Assembly (NCBI RefSeq): GCF_000800255.1 | Contig: NZ_CP009747.1 | Coordinates: 1,674,001-1,738,000, forward strand | Length of the DNA: 64,000 nt | DNA from: Pseudomonas parafulva | GTDB taxonomy: Bacteria; Pseudomonadota; Gammaproteobacteria; Pseudomonadales; Pseudomonadaceae | Reading direction: 5' to 3' | Position numbers and translations under genes: made by a program | Notes under the pieces: model-generated | Databases searched by the model: none | What the model saw: the letters and a program-made list of their open reading frames with translations, nothing else | What the model was told of the DNA's origin: nothing | Part shown: piece by piece, positions 9,801 to 17,390 of the stretch | How positions within the stretch are numbered: position 1 is the stretch's first letter | How the letters are laid out: every line of letters starts with the position of its first letter

Positions 9801-11628
9801 GGCTGTCTGGCGCCGCCAGTCTCAGCGCGTGGCCAACCAGGTCGGCGAGCCGATCGGCTATCGCCTGGCCCTCTGGGGGCTGCCCATGCGTCGACCACCA
9901 GACATCCCGGCGCAGGTGCGCTTCAGTCATGTGGTGTCGCTGAACATGACCAGCATGGGCCTGGAAGAGATCCCTGATTCGTTCATGAACGCCTTCACCG
10001 GCTTGCAGTCCCTGGCGCTGAACAACAACGCGTTGAGCCGATTACCGGCCAACATCGAGCACTTGCCTGAGTTGCGCGAGCTGGACCTGTACGGTAACCA
10101 GATTGTGCTCGATCCTGAACAGGCCGAGCGTCTGGGTCGTTGTACCCGTTTGCAGCGGCTGAACCTGTCGTTCAATCCGCTGGGGCGGGTGTTTTCGGTG
10201 GCTGCCATGCCGCGCCTGATCTCGCTGCAGGTGCGTGCGACGAGCATCAGCGAACTGCCGAGCGGTCTGTTCGACCACCACCTGCTGGAAGAAGTGGACC
10301 TGCGCAACAATCTCATTACACGGGTGCCGGACGACTATTACCGAGTCCCGCTGTGGGTTTCGGGTGCCATCCTGCTAGCCGAGAACCCGCTGGAGTCCGG
10401 CTCGGCCAACCGGCTGCGCAGTTTCATGAGGGTGAACGGCTGGCTGGAGGAAACCGACCCTGCCTCAGGGGTCGAGGAACCCGAGTCGCTCGATCTTGCT
10501 CAGGCTTTGGACTATGCGCGCGAGGGGTGGATACGCAGCATCGCGCCGCGTGAGGCCAGAGGTTTCGGCGAAGCCTGGGACGCCTTGCAGGCCGAGCCGG
10601 GCAGTCAGGACTACTTGGCCTTGCTGGCTCGTCTGCGCGAGACCCGCGATTACCGGACCGACCCTACCGGCCTGGGCAGCCGAGTCGCGGCCACCCTGCA
10701 GGCTGCCCAGGACCATGCCGAACTGCGTCAGGAGCTGTTCGACCTGTCCAGGGGGCTGGAGGGGTGTGACGACGCGGTGATTGGCCGCTTCAGCGATCTG
10801 GAAGTCCATCTGCTGGTGTGGCGAGCACGGTGTGAGGCCGAGCGCGGTGCCGAAGAGTCCGCTCTGCTGTACCTGGGTCGACAGTTGTGGCGGCTGGACG
10901 AACTCGATCGCATCATCGCCGAAGACTTGCAGAGTCGGCGCCAGGACGGTGGGCATCCGGATGAAGTCGAGGTAGGACTGGCCTACCGGCTAGGCCTGCG
11001 TGACGAGTTCGATCTGCCGGGGCAACCGGCGACCATGAGTTACCGCGAGGTGGCTGGTGTGGGTGCGGATCAGTTGGATGACGCGCGGGCGCGGCTGCAT
11101 GAGAGCGAGACCGACGAGGCGGTGGCGCAGTCGATGGTCTGGAAGTCCTTCTGGCGCACCCATCTGCTGCGCAGCGATCCAGAAGGCTTCGAGCGGTTGG
11201 ACCAACGTTTCCACAGCCGCCTGCAGGTGATCGAGGACATGGCCGAGGGCAAAAGCTATGACCAGGTGCTGCTCGATCGCGCCGCACAGATCGACGCCCT
11301 GCAGCAACGGGCGCGGGTGTTGGGCGATGAAGCACAGGCGCTGGGCGAGGATTCTGAGGCGCGGGTGCGCAATGCAGCGGCTTTGGCCGAAAACGCCCGC
11401 CAGTTGCAAGAGAGCCAGAGTGAATTGGCAGCAATACAGGACGATTCGGCGTTTGCCGAACAGGTCAGGTCACTGACGGTGTCCGCCGATGACCATGAAA
11501 ACTGGCTGCGCAGCATTGGTCGGGACCGAGAGGCGGCGTGGGATGCACGCATATTGGCATACACCCGTGCAGCACTCGCCCAGGCCAGGCCCGAACCGCA
11601 ACCGGGGCCCAGCCACAGGCGTCCCTGA
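6835..11628 (+). CDS. Large DUF6543-type toxin/effector with LRRs and NEL E3 ubiquitin-ligase domain
   Basis: 1,597 residues. The start is GTG at 6835 with AGGAG nine bases upstream; the ATG at 6827 is out of frame and stops at once. Residues 1 to about 1,000 form the large N-terminal region seen in Pseudomonas dermonecrotic-toxin-like (DUF6543) proteins, with a hydrophobic hairpin near 396-470. About 1,030-1,170 holds several leucine-rich repeats (LQSLALNNNALSRLP, LRELDLYGNQI, LEEVDLRNN). The C-terminal third matches the NEL domain of IpaH/SspH E3 ligases, with the catalytic C-x-D motif at Cys1311 (GCDDAV). NEL enzymes carry ubiquitin as a Cys thioester and act inside eukaryotic cells. There is no signal peptide, and no secretion system or chaperone lies beside it, so the export route and host target are unknown. 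Confidence 0.85.
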   Translation: MTHAIPPSAAHQDWIIGRRLPNWLATASLEQVQALQDALSLSLYFHERARALLAGLQAPDAYAAPLLSAALEQQMGRAVELDALRFRVGTREPVLTSQPIGYPVTKAEYREIPLLEAALRNFSAEQAEEGGQLEGNRLLQPDDEKAVLPTAAQFAQLCREVDVGGQYQAHVDQVLQSDAHADAPAGSAQRRTLSLLARAHRYGMLADAHVARLRGHLSEQELQLVVQVCSLTVKPTFQGCPVQTKGLQLLGTALERIVVLDVRDESLSPLYTSSQRVLVHIPGDPHTPWSAFPNLRYFANDLGKRLRTADYQAFFSRFVRRRQANAFFNQLVSGYAGVSDLANIALEEHMRPLPEPLFDQLAQARIAQIKDDAAMIAVPVKAVDEQVQREHDQRLASEGWALLNLAGFFVPVIGLGLLAVTAWELLGEVYHGVEAWREGDTSEALDHLLNVAGDVAAFAVTAAGVGVVRGAWSRSRWVDELLPATLEDGSTRLWHEDLSPWRDAPPAEARCDEQGLWRHGDRTWVQIDEHHYPVRQRADLRWQLLPHNGHGPLLEHNGAGAWRLWWEQPLAWDDPYRLCRRLGGAWARLDDQQLDEIMQIHGLDAAQLRALHADGRKPPAVWQDSVERYNLDRRIRGTVSQLRSGQPASDGLVLAHARRLPGAADVSDQALAERIWAQRRELFEQLYEATQPSDAPAAQIVRRQFTSLHSRGAAQVLNDARAADRERLLQGARVPLALAEAAREMVRQIRVARVLEALYLDASQDADLARVVLHLLGRSPGPAAASGWRLYEHSLSGPTLLSIEAGEGAASFDLVHLNGRFQLAQGGHALGERGELFEVIAHTLDESRCTAMGLSDPLPHNLRVHMARLAARQPGEIQQALGLRSPVGGFRPPQRLADGRLGYPLSGRGARRQARALYARVRALYPNFSDSEVENWLISVRAQGLDHNLELQRLGAELDTLREHLAAWTQQAPGLMARAERSAMRDALMAVWRRQSQRVANQVGEPIGYRLALWGLPMRRPPDIPAQVRFSHVVSLNMTSMGLEEIPDSFMNAFTGLQSLALNNNALSRLPANIEHLPELRELDLYGNQIVLDPEQAERLGRCTRLQRLNLSFNPLGRVFSVAAMPRLISLQVRATSISELPSGLFDHHLLEEVDLRNNLITRVPDDYYRVPLWVSGAILLAENPLESGSANRLRSFMRVNGWLEETDPASGVEEPESLDLAQALDYAREGWIRSIAPREARGFGEAWDALQAEPGSQDYLALLARLRETRDYRTDPTGLGSRVAATLQAAQDHAELRQELFDLSRGLEGCDDAVIGRFSDLEVHLLVWRARCEAERGAEESALLYLGRQLWRLDELDRIIAEDLQSRRQDGGHPDEVEVGLAYRLGLRDEFDLPGQPATMSYREVAGVGADQLDDARARLHESETDEAVAQSMVWKSFWRTHLLRSDPEGFERLDQRFHSRLQVIEDMAEGKSYDQVLLDRAAQIDALQQRARVLGDEAQALGEDSEARVRNAAALAENARQLQESQSELAAIQDDSAFAEQVRSLTVSADDHENWLRSIGRDREAAWDARILAYTRAALAQARPEPQPGPSHRRP

Positions 11629-11807
11629 TGCCTTGATCGACTATGCTTGCAGATGTGTAGGAAGCTTCTGAGACGTTCGGGGCCGTTTCCGAAATCCCAC
11701 GTTACCTTTAGTCTAAGCCGGTGCCTGATCCCTTGGTTTAGGCTCTGGCTCGGATCTTTCTCCCTGATCTGTAGTCCCTGGTTAATCGAGAAAACAAGGA
11801 GATGCTC
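11629..11807. other. Intergenic region between toxin gene and DUF4174 gene
   Basis: 179 bases with lower GC than the flanking genes. The 5' region of the DUF4174 gene ends in AAGGAG at 11796-11801. No clear terminator hairpin with a T-run was found after the toxin gene, and I see no small gene. Confidence 0.5.
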
Positions 11808-12362
11808 ATGCTCGTCCGGTCACTGACCCTCGCCACCCTGTTCGCCGTCAGCGGCCCGCTGTTCGCCGCCGACAGCGACGCTCCACTGGCCAAGGAACTG
11901 GGCAAGGCACGGCCATTGGTCGTCATCGCGCCCAGCAGCGCCGACCCGACGCTGCGCGGCCTGGAGCAGGCCATCAAGGATCCTGCCACCGAAGCCGGGT
12001 TCAAGGAGCGCAATCTGGTGCTGTTCAGCGTGGCCAGCATGATGGGCAAGCGCGAAGACAAGAACCTCGAGCAGCAGACCACCATGGCCTTGATCCGCGA
12101 GCTCAAGCTCGGGGCGAGCAAAGGCACCCGGGTGATCCTGATCGGCAAGGATGGCGAGCGTCATGTACTCAAGGACGACGACACCCCGGAGAAGCTCGAC
12201 CCGCAAGCGGTGTTCAAGGCAGTCGACGAACTGCCGGCCAGCGAAAAGGCTGTGACTGCGCCTGAACCGGTGGCTGTAGCGCCAGCCGGCAAGCCGGAGA
12301 AGCCGAACAAGGGTACCAAACCTGTCAAGCCCGCTGCGGCGCCCAAACCATTGGACGACTGA
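11808..12362 (+). CDS. DUF4174 exported protein
   Basis: 184 residues. Two in-frame ATGs exist (11802 and 11808). AAGGAG at 11796-11801 abuts the first and lies six bases before the second, so 11808 is chosen. A Sec signal peptide (MLVRSLTLATLF...LFAAD) is followed by a thioredoxin-like-sized domain with the DUF4174 pattern: RPLVVIAPSSADP at the start and GTRVILIGKDGERH near residue 115. The C-terminal ~40 residues are a Pro/Lys/Ala-rich linker. It is probably periplasmic. DUF4174 proteins have no assigned reaction; no redox CxxC pair is present here. Confidence 0.8.
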   Translation: MLVRSLTLATLFAVSGPLFAADSDAPLAKELGKARPLVVIAPSSADPTLRGLEQAIKDPATEAGFKERNLVLFSVASMMGKREDKNLEQQTTMALIRELKLGASKGTRVILIGKDGERHVLKDDDTPEKLDPQAVFKAVDELPASEKAVTAPEPVAVAPAGKPEKPNKGTKPVKPAAAPKPLDD

Positions 12363-12433
12363 TTGCGCTCGGCGATGCGCAGGTCTGGGCGATGGTGCTC
12401 ATCTGGCCTTTGCCTTCGACCTGCCTGTGACCC

Positions 12434-13294
12434 TCAGCCCAGCCGCGCAAAGTGCGCCTGCATGCGCGCGGCATCGGCCGGCCGGCCGCTGAACAGCTCG
12501 AACGCCTTCACTGCCTGAAATACCGCCATGGTGCCGCCGTCCAAGGTACGGCAGCCCAACGCTCGGGCATGGCGCAGCAATTCGGTTTCCAGCGGGAAGT
12601 AGATGATTTCCGCTACCCACAACCGTTCATGCAGCAAATGCACCGGCAGCGGAGTGCCGGGCAGTTTGCTCATGCCCACCGGCGTGGTGTTGACCAGGCC
12701 GTCAGCCGCGGCCAGCGTAGCCGCCAGATCATTGCCGAGCAGCGCCCGGCCAGCACCGAAACACTGTGCGAGGTTTTCTACCAGGGCTTGCCCGCGAGCG
12801 GCGTCGACCTCGAACAGGGTTAGTTGCTCCACGCCGTCGGCCAGCAGTGCATGCGCCACCGCCGAACCTGCACCGCCGGCGCCCAGTTGCACCACCTGGC
12901 GGCGCGCCACATTGGGCAAACCACGGCGCAGACCTTCGGCAAAGCCCAGGCAGTCGGTGTTGTGGCCAATGCGCTTGCCGTCTTTGAATACCACGGTGTT
13001 CACAGCGCCGATGCCACGGGCTTCTTCTGACAGTTCGTCGAGCAACGGCACGATGGCTTGCTTGAACGGGAAGGTGATGTTCAGGCCGGTAAAGCCGCTG
13101 CGCTGCGCACCTTCCACCAGCGCAGGCAGAGCGCTATCGTCCACGCCGAGCTGATCGGCATCGATCAGACGATACAGATAACGCAGGGATTGGGCATCGC
13201 CTTCGCCTTGGTGCAGGGCAGGCGTGAGGGAGGCTTGGATACCACGACCGACAAGGCCGGCGAGAATGCCGTGGGCGGCGAGGGGGGAGGTCAT
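12434..13294 (-). CDS. Quinate/shikimate dehydrogenase-like protein (AroE superfamily)
   Basis: 286 residues, cytoplasmic NAD(P)-dependent oxidoreductase. The N-terminal substrate domain carries GLNITFPFKQ and GAVNTVV; the Rossmann domain begins QLGAGGAGSAVAHAL. NTTPVGM and GGTMAVFQAVKAFELFSG are AroE-family signatures. The wording (NITFPFKQ, an Asp-type loop after the second strand, IIYFPLETELL) is closer to catabolic NAD-dependent quinate/shikimate dehydrogenases of the Corynebacterium QsuD type, or to RifI-like paralogues, than to biosynthetic AroE. An MHS transporter next door on the same strand supports a role in using shikimate, quinate or a related cyclitol acid. The exact substrate and cofactor are inferred. 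No good ribosome site is visible before the ATG. Confidence 0.82.
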   Translation of the reverse strand: MTSPLAAHGILAGLVGRGIQASLTPALHQGEGDAQSLRYLYRLIDADQLGVDDSALPALVEGAQRSGFTGLNITFPFKQAIVPLLDELSEEARGIGAVNTVVFKDGKRIGHNTDCLGFAEGLRRGLPNVARRQVVQLGAGGAGSAVAHALLADGVEQLTLFEVDAARGQALVENLAQCFGAGRALLGNDLAATLAAADGLVNTTPVGMSKLPGTPLPVHLLHERLWVAEIIYFPLETELLRHARALGCRTLDGGTMAVFQAVKAFELFSGRPADAARMQAHFARLG

Positions 13295-13427
13295 GACAGT
13301 GCATCGCTTTTGTTATTGGATGCGATTATTTTTGTACCATCTGGTTAGTTTTGTAAACGCAGACCTGCTTCGCCTTGGGGATTTGGGGCGGTAATCGCCC
13401 GCAGCTTTAGGCGTCGTTACCCAAACA

Positions 13428-13448
13428 GGGGGCGTAGCCAACGCCCCC
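13428..13448 (-). terminator. Hairpin after the MHS transporter gene
   Basis: A perfect 8-bp stem (GGGGGCGT / ACGCCCCC) with a 5-base loop lies ten bases past the stop of the minus-strand transporter gene. The minus strand continues TGTTTGGG, a weak T-rich tail. It probably separates the transporter transcript from the dehydrogenase gene. Confidence 0.6.
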
Positions 13449-13457
13449 TTATCTCTG

Positions 13458-14798
13458 TTACAACGCGTCGGCTCGCCCGCGGGCCGTCGATGGGCCGCCG
13501 AGTGTTTCGTCATCCAGTGAAACGCGTGAGGTTTCCGGCAGCGCCAATCCACCGACCAGCGCAACCAAAGCAATCACCACCAGATAGAAAGCAGGCGCCA
13601 AGCTGCTGCCAGTCTGGGTGATGAGCCAAGTTGCCACCAGCGGTGCGGTGCCGCCGAACAGGGTATACGCCACGTTGTAGGTAATCGCCGACGCGGTGTA
13701 GCGAGTGCGGGTCGGGAAGCTCTCCGACAGCAAGGCAGCGGTCACCACACCACTGGACAAGGCGCCGACCGCCAGCAGAATCACCCCCAACAGCGCGCCG
13801 GACATCGAGCCGGAACTGGCCAGCCAGTAGGCGGGGAATACGCAGACCATCACCCACAGGCAGGTGAAGCCGATGGTCCGACGCCGGCCGATGCGGTCCG
13901 ACAACGCGCCGGCCAGCGGGCATCCGGCGGCAGCGAACAGCAGTGCCACCGTGGTTACCAGCAGCGACTGGGCACGGCTGAGATGACCGACCATCTGCAG
14001 GTACGTGGCGAAGTAGGTGGTGAACATGTAGAACGACAAAGCCGTCAGCGAGATGAAGGCCCCCAGGTTGCGAATAGCTCGGCCATGGTGGCGCAGGGTG
14101 TCCTTCAGCGGCGAGTGCTCGTGCTGGCGACCCTCGGCCAGCGCCTCGCGGAAGGCCGGCGTTTCCTCCATGCGCCAACGCAGGTACAGGCCCACCAGAC
14201 CCAGGGGCGCGGCGATCAGGAACGGTACGCGCCAGCCCCAGGCGTTCATGGCATCGCTGCTCAGGCTGGCTTCCAGGCCGTAGGCGATCACGGCTGCACA
14301 CGCGAACGCGGAAAAAGTCGAGACCGGCACGAAGCTGCCATAGAACGCCCGGCGCTCACGTGGGGCGTGCTCCATCAGGTAAGCGCAAGCGCCGGCATAC
14401 TCGCCTCCGGCAGAAAAACCTTGCAGGCAGCGCGCAAGCGTCAGCAATACCGGGGCGGCGATGCCGATGCTGGCGTAGGTCGGCAACAGGCCGATCAGTG
14501 TGGTGGAGCCGGCCATCAACAGGATGGTCAGCGAGAGGATACGTTTGCGTCCCAGACGGTCGCCCAACGCGCCGAAGACGATGCCACCCAGCGGGCGCAG
14601 GGCGAAGGCGACGGCGAATACGGCGAAGGTCTTGAGCAAGGCGACGCTGGCATCCTCGCTGGCGAAGAACTGGCTGGCGATCAGTGTGGCGAGAAAGCCG
14701 TAGACCGCGAAATCGAACCACTCGACGAAGTTGCCGATGGCCGAGGCGGCAATCACGCGGCGTAGGGTGGCGGGGGATACCTCATGGGATGCGGACAT
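13458..14798 (-). CDS. MHS-family MFS transporter (metabolite:H+ symporter)
   Basis: 446 residues, 12 predicted inner-membrane helices. The N-terminal IGNFVEWFDFAVYGF is the hallmark of the metabolite:H+ symporter family (ShiA, ProP, KgtP). The loop 2-3 signature GDRLGRKR and its repeat SDRIGRRR are present, as is QGFSAGGEYAGA. The ATG at 14798 is preferred: GGAG lies nine bases upstream, whereas the in-frame GTG at 14804 would leave three. Its neighbours, a shikimate/quinate dehydrogenase-like gene and a GntR regulator, suggest an organic-acid substrate such as shikimate or quinate. Glycine-betaine/proline or dicarboxylates cannot be excluded. Confidence 0.85.
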   Translation of the reverse strand: MSASHEVSPATLRRVIAASAIGNFVEWFDFAVYGFLATLIASQFFASEDASVALLKTFAVFAVAFALRPLGGIVFGALGDRLGRKRILSLTILLMAGSTTLIGLLPTYASIGIAAPVLLTLARCLQGFSAGGEYAGACAYLMEHAPRERRAFYGSFVPVSTFSAFACAAVIAYGLEASLSSDAMNAWGWRVPFLIAAPLGLVGLYLRWRMEETPAFREALAEGRQHEHSPLKDTLRHHGRAIRNLGAFISLTALSFYMFTTYFATYLQMVGHLSRAQSLLVTTVALLFAAAGCPLAGALSDRIGRRRTIGFTCLWVMVCVFPAYWLASSGSMSGALLGVILLAVGALSSGVVTAALLSESFPTRTRYTASAITYNVAYTLFGGTAPLVATWLITQTGSSLAPAFYLVVIALVALVGGLALPETSRVSLDDETLGGPSTARGRADAL

Positions 14799-14958
14799 GG
14801 GCACGTGCTCCGGTTGGCGTAGGCAGCCTGATGGGGGCGGACAGGATCATGCCCTGTCGTCTGGTTATCAGGTGCAGTACACCCCAGCGCAACGACCGCC
14901 GCATCCTTGAGCACGACACCCAGATATCCGTTTGGACCGATCCGGGCGCCAACGCTAT

Positions 14959-15642
14959 TCAAACCGTGAACACCACCCCGGTGCGCGAGGCGGCGTTGCG
15001 GATATGCGCTTGCATGGCCCGCTGGGCGGCGGTCTGGGCGCGGCGTTCGAGGGCCTTGAGGATGGTGCGGTGTTCCTGCCAGGTTTCCATGGCCCGCTCG
15101 GGACGACTGAACGGCAGCTTCTGGCTTTCCAGGAAGATCTCCCGGCTGCTGGTGATCACCTGCAGCATCGCCTGATTGCCGCAGGCCTGCAGCAGCGCCT
15201 GGTGGAACTCGAAATCCAGTCGCGCCGCCGCCTCGAAGCGGCCCGCGCGCAGCTCCAGGCGCATGGCCTCGACGTTGGCCCGAAGCCGGTCCAGCGGATC
15301 GGCGGTCAGGGCCAGGGCCGCTTGGCCGGCGGCGAACCCCTCCAAGGCATAACGCATCTGGAAGGTATCGGCCGCCGACACTTGCTCGGCATAGGGCCAG
15401 GCGAATCCGCCCGGTGCCGGGCTCTGCACGAAGACACCTTTGCCGGCCTGCACGCTGATCAGCCCCAGGGCGCTCAACGAGGACAGGGCTTCGCGCAGGG
15501 AGGCCCGGCTGACGCCGAGGCGATCGGCCAGGTCGCGTTGCGAGGGCAGGGCGTCGCCGGGTTGATAACCGCCTTCGTCGATGAGCTTGCGGATGGCCTG
15601 CAGGGCCAGTTCCGGTACGGCGCGGGGGAGGGTGTCGAGCAT
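14959..15642 (-). CDS. GntR-family transcriptional regulator, FCD (FadR/VanR) subfamily
   Basis: 227 residues. The N-terminal winged helix-turn-helix (about 8-75) shows LPSQRDLADRLGVSRASLREAL. The C-terminal FCD effector domain (about 85-215) carries the D-x3-H and later His residues of metal-binding FCD proteins (LDFEFH, EHRTIL, MQAHI). The start codon at 15642 has no ribosome site; one base upstream begins a copy of a repeated palindromic motif (15644-15658), whose second copy lies towards the divergent ABC importer. This points to autorepression and control of the importer. It could also control the MHS transporter downstream on the same strand. The effector is unknown, probably a small carboxylate or amino acid. 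Confidence 0.9.
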   Translation of the reverse strand: MLDTLPRAVPELALQAIRKLIDEGGYQPGDALPSQRDLADRLGVSRASLREALSSLSALGLISVQAGKGVFVQSPAPGGFAWPYAEQVSAADTFQMRYALEGFAAGQAALALTADPLDRLRANVEAMRLELRAGRFEAAARLDFEFHQALLQACGNQAMLQVITSSREIFLESQKLPFSRPERAMETWQEHRTILKALERRAQTAAQRAMQAHIRNAASRTGVVFTV

Positions 15643-15643
15643 G

Positions 15644-15658
15644 CTGTTCAGACCGGTA
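15644..15658. promoter_or_regulatory. Candidate GntR operator, copy 1
   Basis: CTGTTCAGACCGGTA, shared but for one base with the copy at 15791. It begins one base from the GntR start codon, so a bound repressor would block gntR transcription or initiation. The core read on the other strand, TGGTC..GA, is similar in style to operators of FCD-type GntR proteins. Confidence 0.5.
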
Positions 15659-15790
15659 GGAGGGCGATGACGCTGACGTTGTACGGCGATCTGCCGGTGC
15701 TGGCAAGCCTTGCGCCAAGCTGGCGCAGCGCGGATTACAGCGCACGAAAGCAGGGCGCACGAGGCCGACCGAGTGAGATCTACAGGTCAA

Positions 15791-15805
15791 CTGTTCAGAC
15801 CAGTA
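15791..15805. promoter_or_regulatory. Candidate GntR operator, copy 2
   Basis: CTGTTCAGACCAGTA. Its first 13 bases are a near-perfect palindrome (five of six outer pairs match). It lies 147 bases from copy 1 and 113 bases before the importer start, in the divergent promoter region, a position suited to repression of the ABC operon and DNA looping. Confidence 0.5.
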
Positions 15806-15917
15806 AGACCTTGTAGAGCCCGCGCCACTCGCACTCGCGGTCGATTTCAGGACGAGCTGGCATGCTGCCTGCAATGGCCTGCAGCGCACACCCATTCGAC
15901 TTTCCGCGAGGCCTTCC

Positions 15918-16703
15918 ATGACGACGTTCCGCTCCCTGCTCCTGGCCACCCTGTTCTGCAGTGCGGGCCTTACGCTCACACCCGCCCAGGCCGATGCCCT
16001 GAGCGACATCGCTGCCCGTGGCGTGCTCAAGGTCGCCGTGCCCCAGGATTTCCCGCCCTTCGGCTCGGTTGGCCCCGACATGAAACCGCGCGGGCTGGAT
16101 ATCGACACCGCGCAGTTGCTGGCCGACAAACTGGGCGTCAAGCTGGCGCTGACGCCGGTCAACAGCACCAACCGCATTCCCTTTCTCACCACCGGTAAAG
16201 TCGACCTGGTGATTTCCAGCCTGGGCAAGAATGCCGAACGTGAAGCGGTGATCGACTTCTCCCAGCCCTACGCGCCGTTCTACCTGGCGGTGTTCGGTCC
16301 GGCCGACGCGCCGATCGACGACATCGGCGCAGTGGCCGGCAAGACCATCAGCGTCACCCGCGGCTCGATCGAAGACATGGCGCTGAGCGCCGTCGCACCC
16401 AAAGACGCGGTGATCAAACGCTTCGAGGACAACAACTCGACCATCGCCGCCTACTTGTCTGGCCAAGTACAGTTGATCGCCAGTGGCAGCGTGGTGATGG
16501 CGGCCATCGCCGAGAAGAACCCGGCCAAGGTGCCGGTGGTCAAGGTCAAGCTCAAGGACTCGCCGGTCTACGTCGGCGTCGCCAAGCACGAGCCGGCATT
16601 GCTGGACAAGGTCAATAGCACACTGGCTGCCGCCAAGGCCGACGGCAGCCTGAACCGCAACGCCGAGAAGTGGCTCAAGCAACCGCTGCCAGCCGACCTT
16701 TAA
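15918..16703 (+). CDS. Polar amino-acid ABC transporter, periplasmic substrate-binding protein
   Basis: 261 residues, family 3 solute-binding protein. The ATG at 15918 has GAGG six bases upstream. A Sec signal peptide ends about residue 25 (TPAQA). The mature part begins LSDIAARGVLKVAVPQDFPPFG and contains GLDIDTAQLLADKLGVK and DLVISSLGKNAEREAVIDFSQPY, all typical of the His/Glu/Arg-binding class. It is the first gene of a four-gene importer operon and delivers the ligand to the permease pair that follows. The ligand is not identifiable from sequence. Confidence 0.93.
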   Translation: MTTFRSLLLATLFCSAGLTLTPAQADALSDIAARGVLKVAVPQDFPPFGSVGPDMKPRGLDIDTAQLLADKLGVKLALTPVNSTNRIPFLTTGKVDLVISSLGKNAEREAVIDFSQPYAPFYLAVFGPADAPIDDIGAVAGKTISVTRGSIEDMALSAVAPKDAVIKRFEDNNSTIAAYLSGQVQLIASGSVVMAAIAEKNPAKVPVVKVKLKDSPVYVGVAKHEPALLDKVNSTLAAAKADGSLNRNAEKWLKQPLPADL

Positions 16704-16724
16704 GCACCAGGCGGACTCTCGGAC

Positions 16725-17390
16725 ATGGCCTATCAATTCGACTTCGCGCCCGTGCTCGCCCAGAGCGACCTGCTGCTCAAGGGCGCACTGTTCACCCTGG
16801 AGCTGACCGCCATCGGTACGGTGCTTGGCCTTGCCATCGGTGTGGTCGGTGCAGGCGTGCGGGCCTGGCGCCTGCGCCCGTTCGACCTGCTGTTCGGTGT
16901 GTACGTGGAACTGATCCGCAACACGCCGTTCATCGTTCAACTGTTCTTTATCTTCTTCGGTCTGCCGGCACTGGGTGTTCGCCTGAACGAGTGGGAAGCC
17001 GCGGTGCTGGCCATGGTGGTCAACCTCGGCGCCTACAGCACCGAGATCATTCGCGCCGGCATCCAGGCGATCCCCAAGGGGCAGTTGGAGGCTGCGGCAG
17101 CGCTGGCCATGAGTCGCTTCGAGGCGTTCCGCCACGTGGTGCTGCTCCCGGCCCTGGCCAAGGTCTGGCCGGCGCTCACCAGTCAGATCGTGATCGTCAT
17201 GCTCGGATCGGCGGTCTGTTCGCAGATTGCTACCGAGGAGCTGTCGTTCGCCGCCAACTTCATCCAGTCGCGCAACTTCCGCGCCTTTGAAACTTACCTG
17301 CTGACCACCGCCTTGTATTTGCTGATGGCCATCGTTGTGCGCCAACTGCTCAACTGGCTCGGCCAGCGTCTGCTGATGGGGAAACGCTGA
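16725..17390 (+). CDS. Amino-acid ABC transporter permease (HisM/GlnP type)
   Basis: 221 residues with five predicted membrane helices. It carries the polar amino-acid permease signature ELIRNTPFIVQLFFIFFGLP and the cytoplasmic EAA coupling loop (EAAAALAMSRFEAFRHVVLLPAL). It lies 21 bases after the binding protein, and its stop directly abuts the next permease start. The two permeases would form the heterodimeric channel of the importer. Confidence 0.93.
   Translation: MAYQFDFAPVLAQSDLLLKGALFTLELTAIGTVLGLAIGVVGAGVRAWRLRPFDLLFGVYVELIRNTPFIVQLFFIFFGLPALGVRLNEWEAAVLAMVVNLGAYSTEIIRAGIQAIPKGQLEAAAALAMSRFEAFRHVVLLPALAKVWPALTSQIVIVMLGSAVCSQIATEELSFAANFIQSRNFRAFETYLLTTALYLLMAIVVRQLLNWLGQRLLMGKR

Noticed and set aside
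14753..17345. Long minus-strand open frames across the GntR and importer region
   Set aside because: They run antisense or out of frame to well-recognised genes and contain no motifs.
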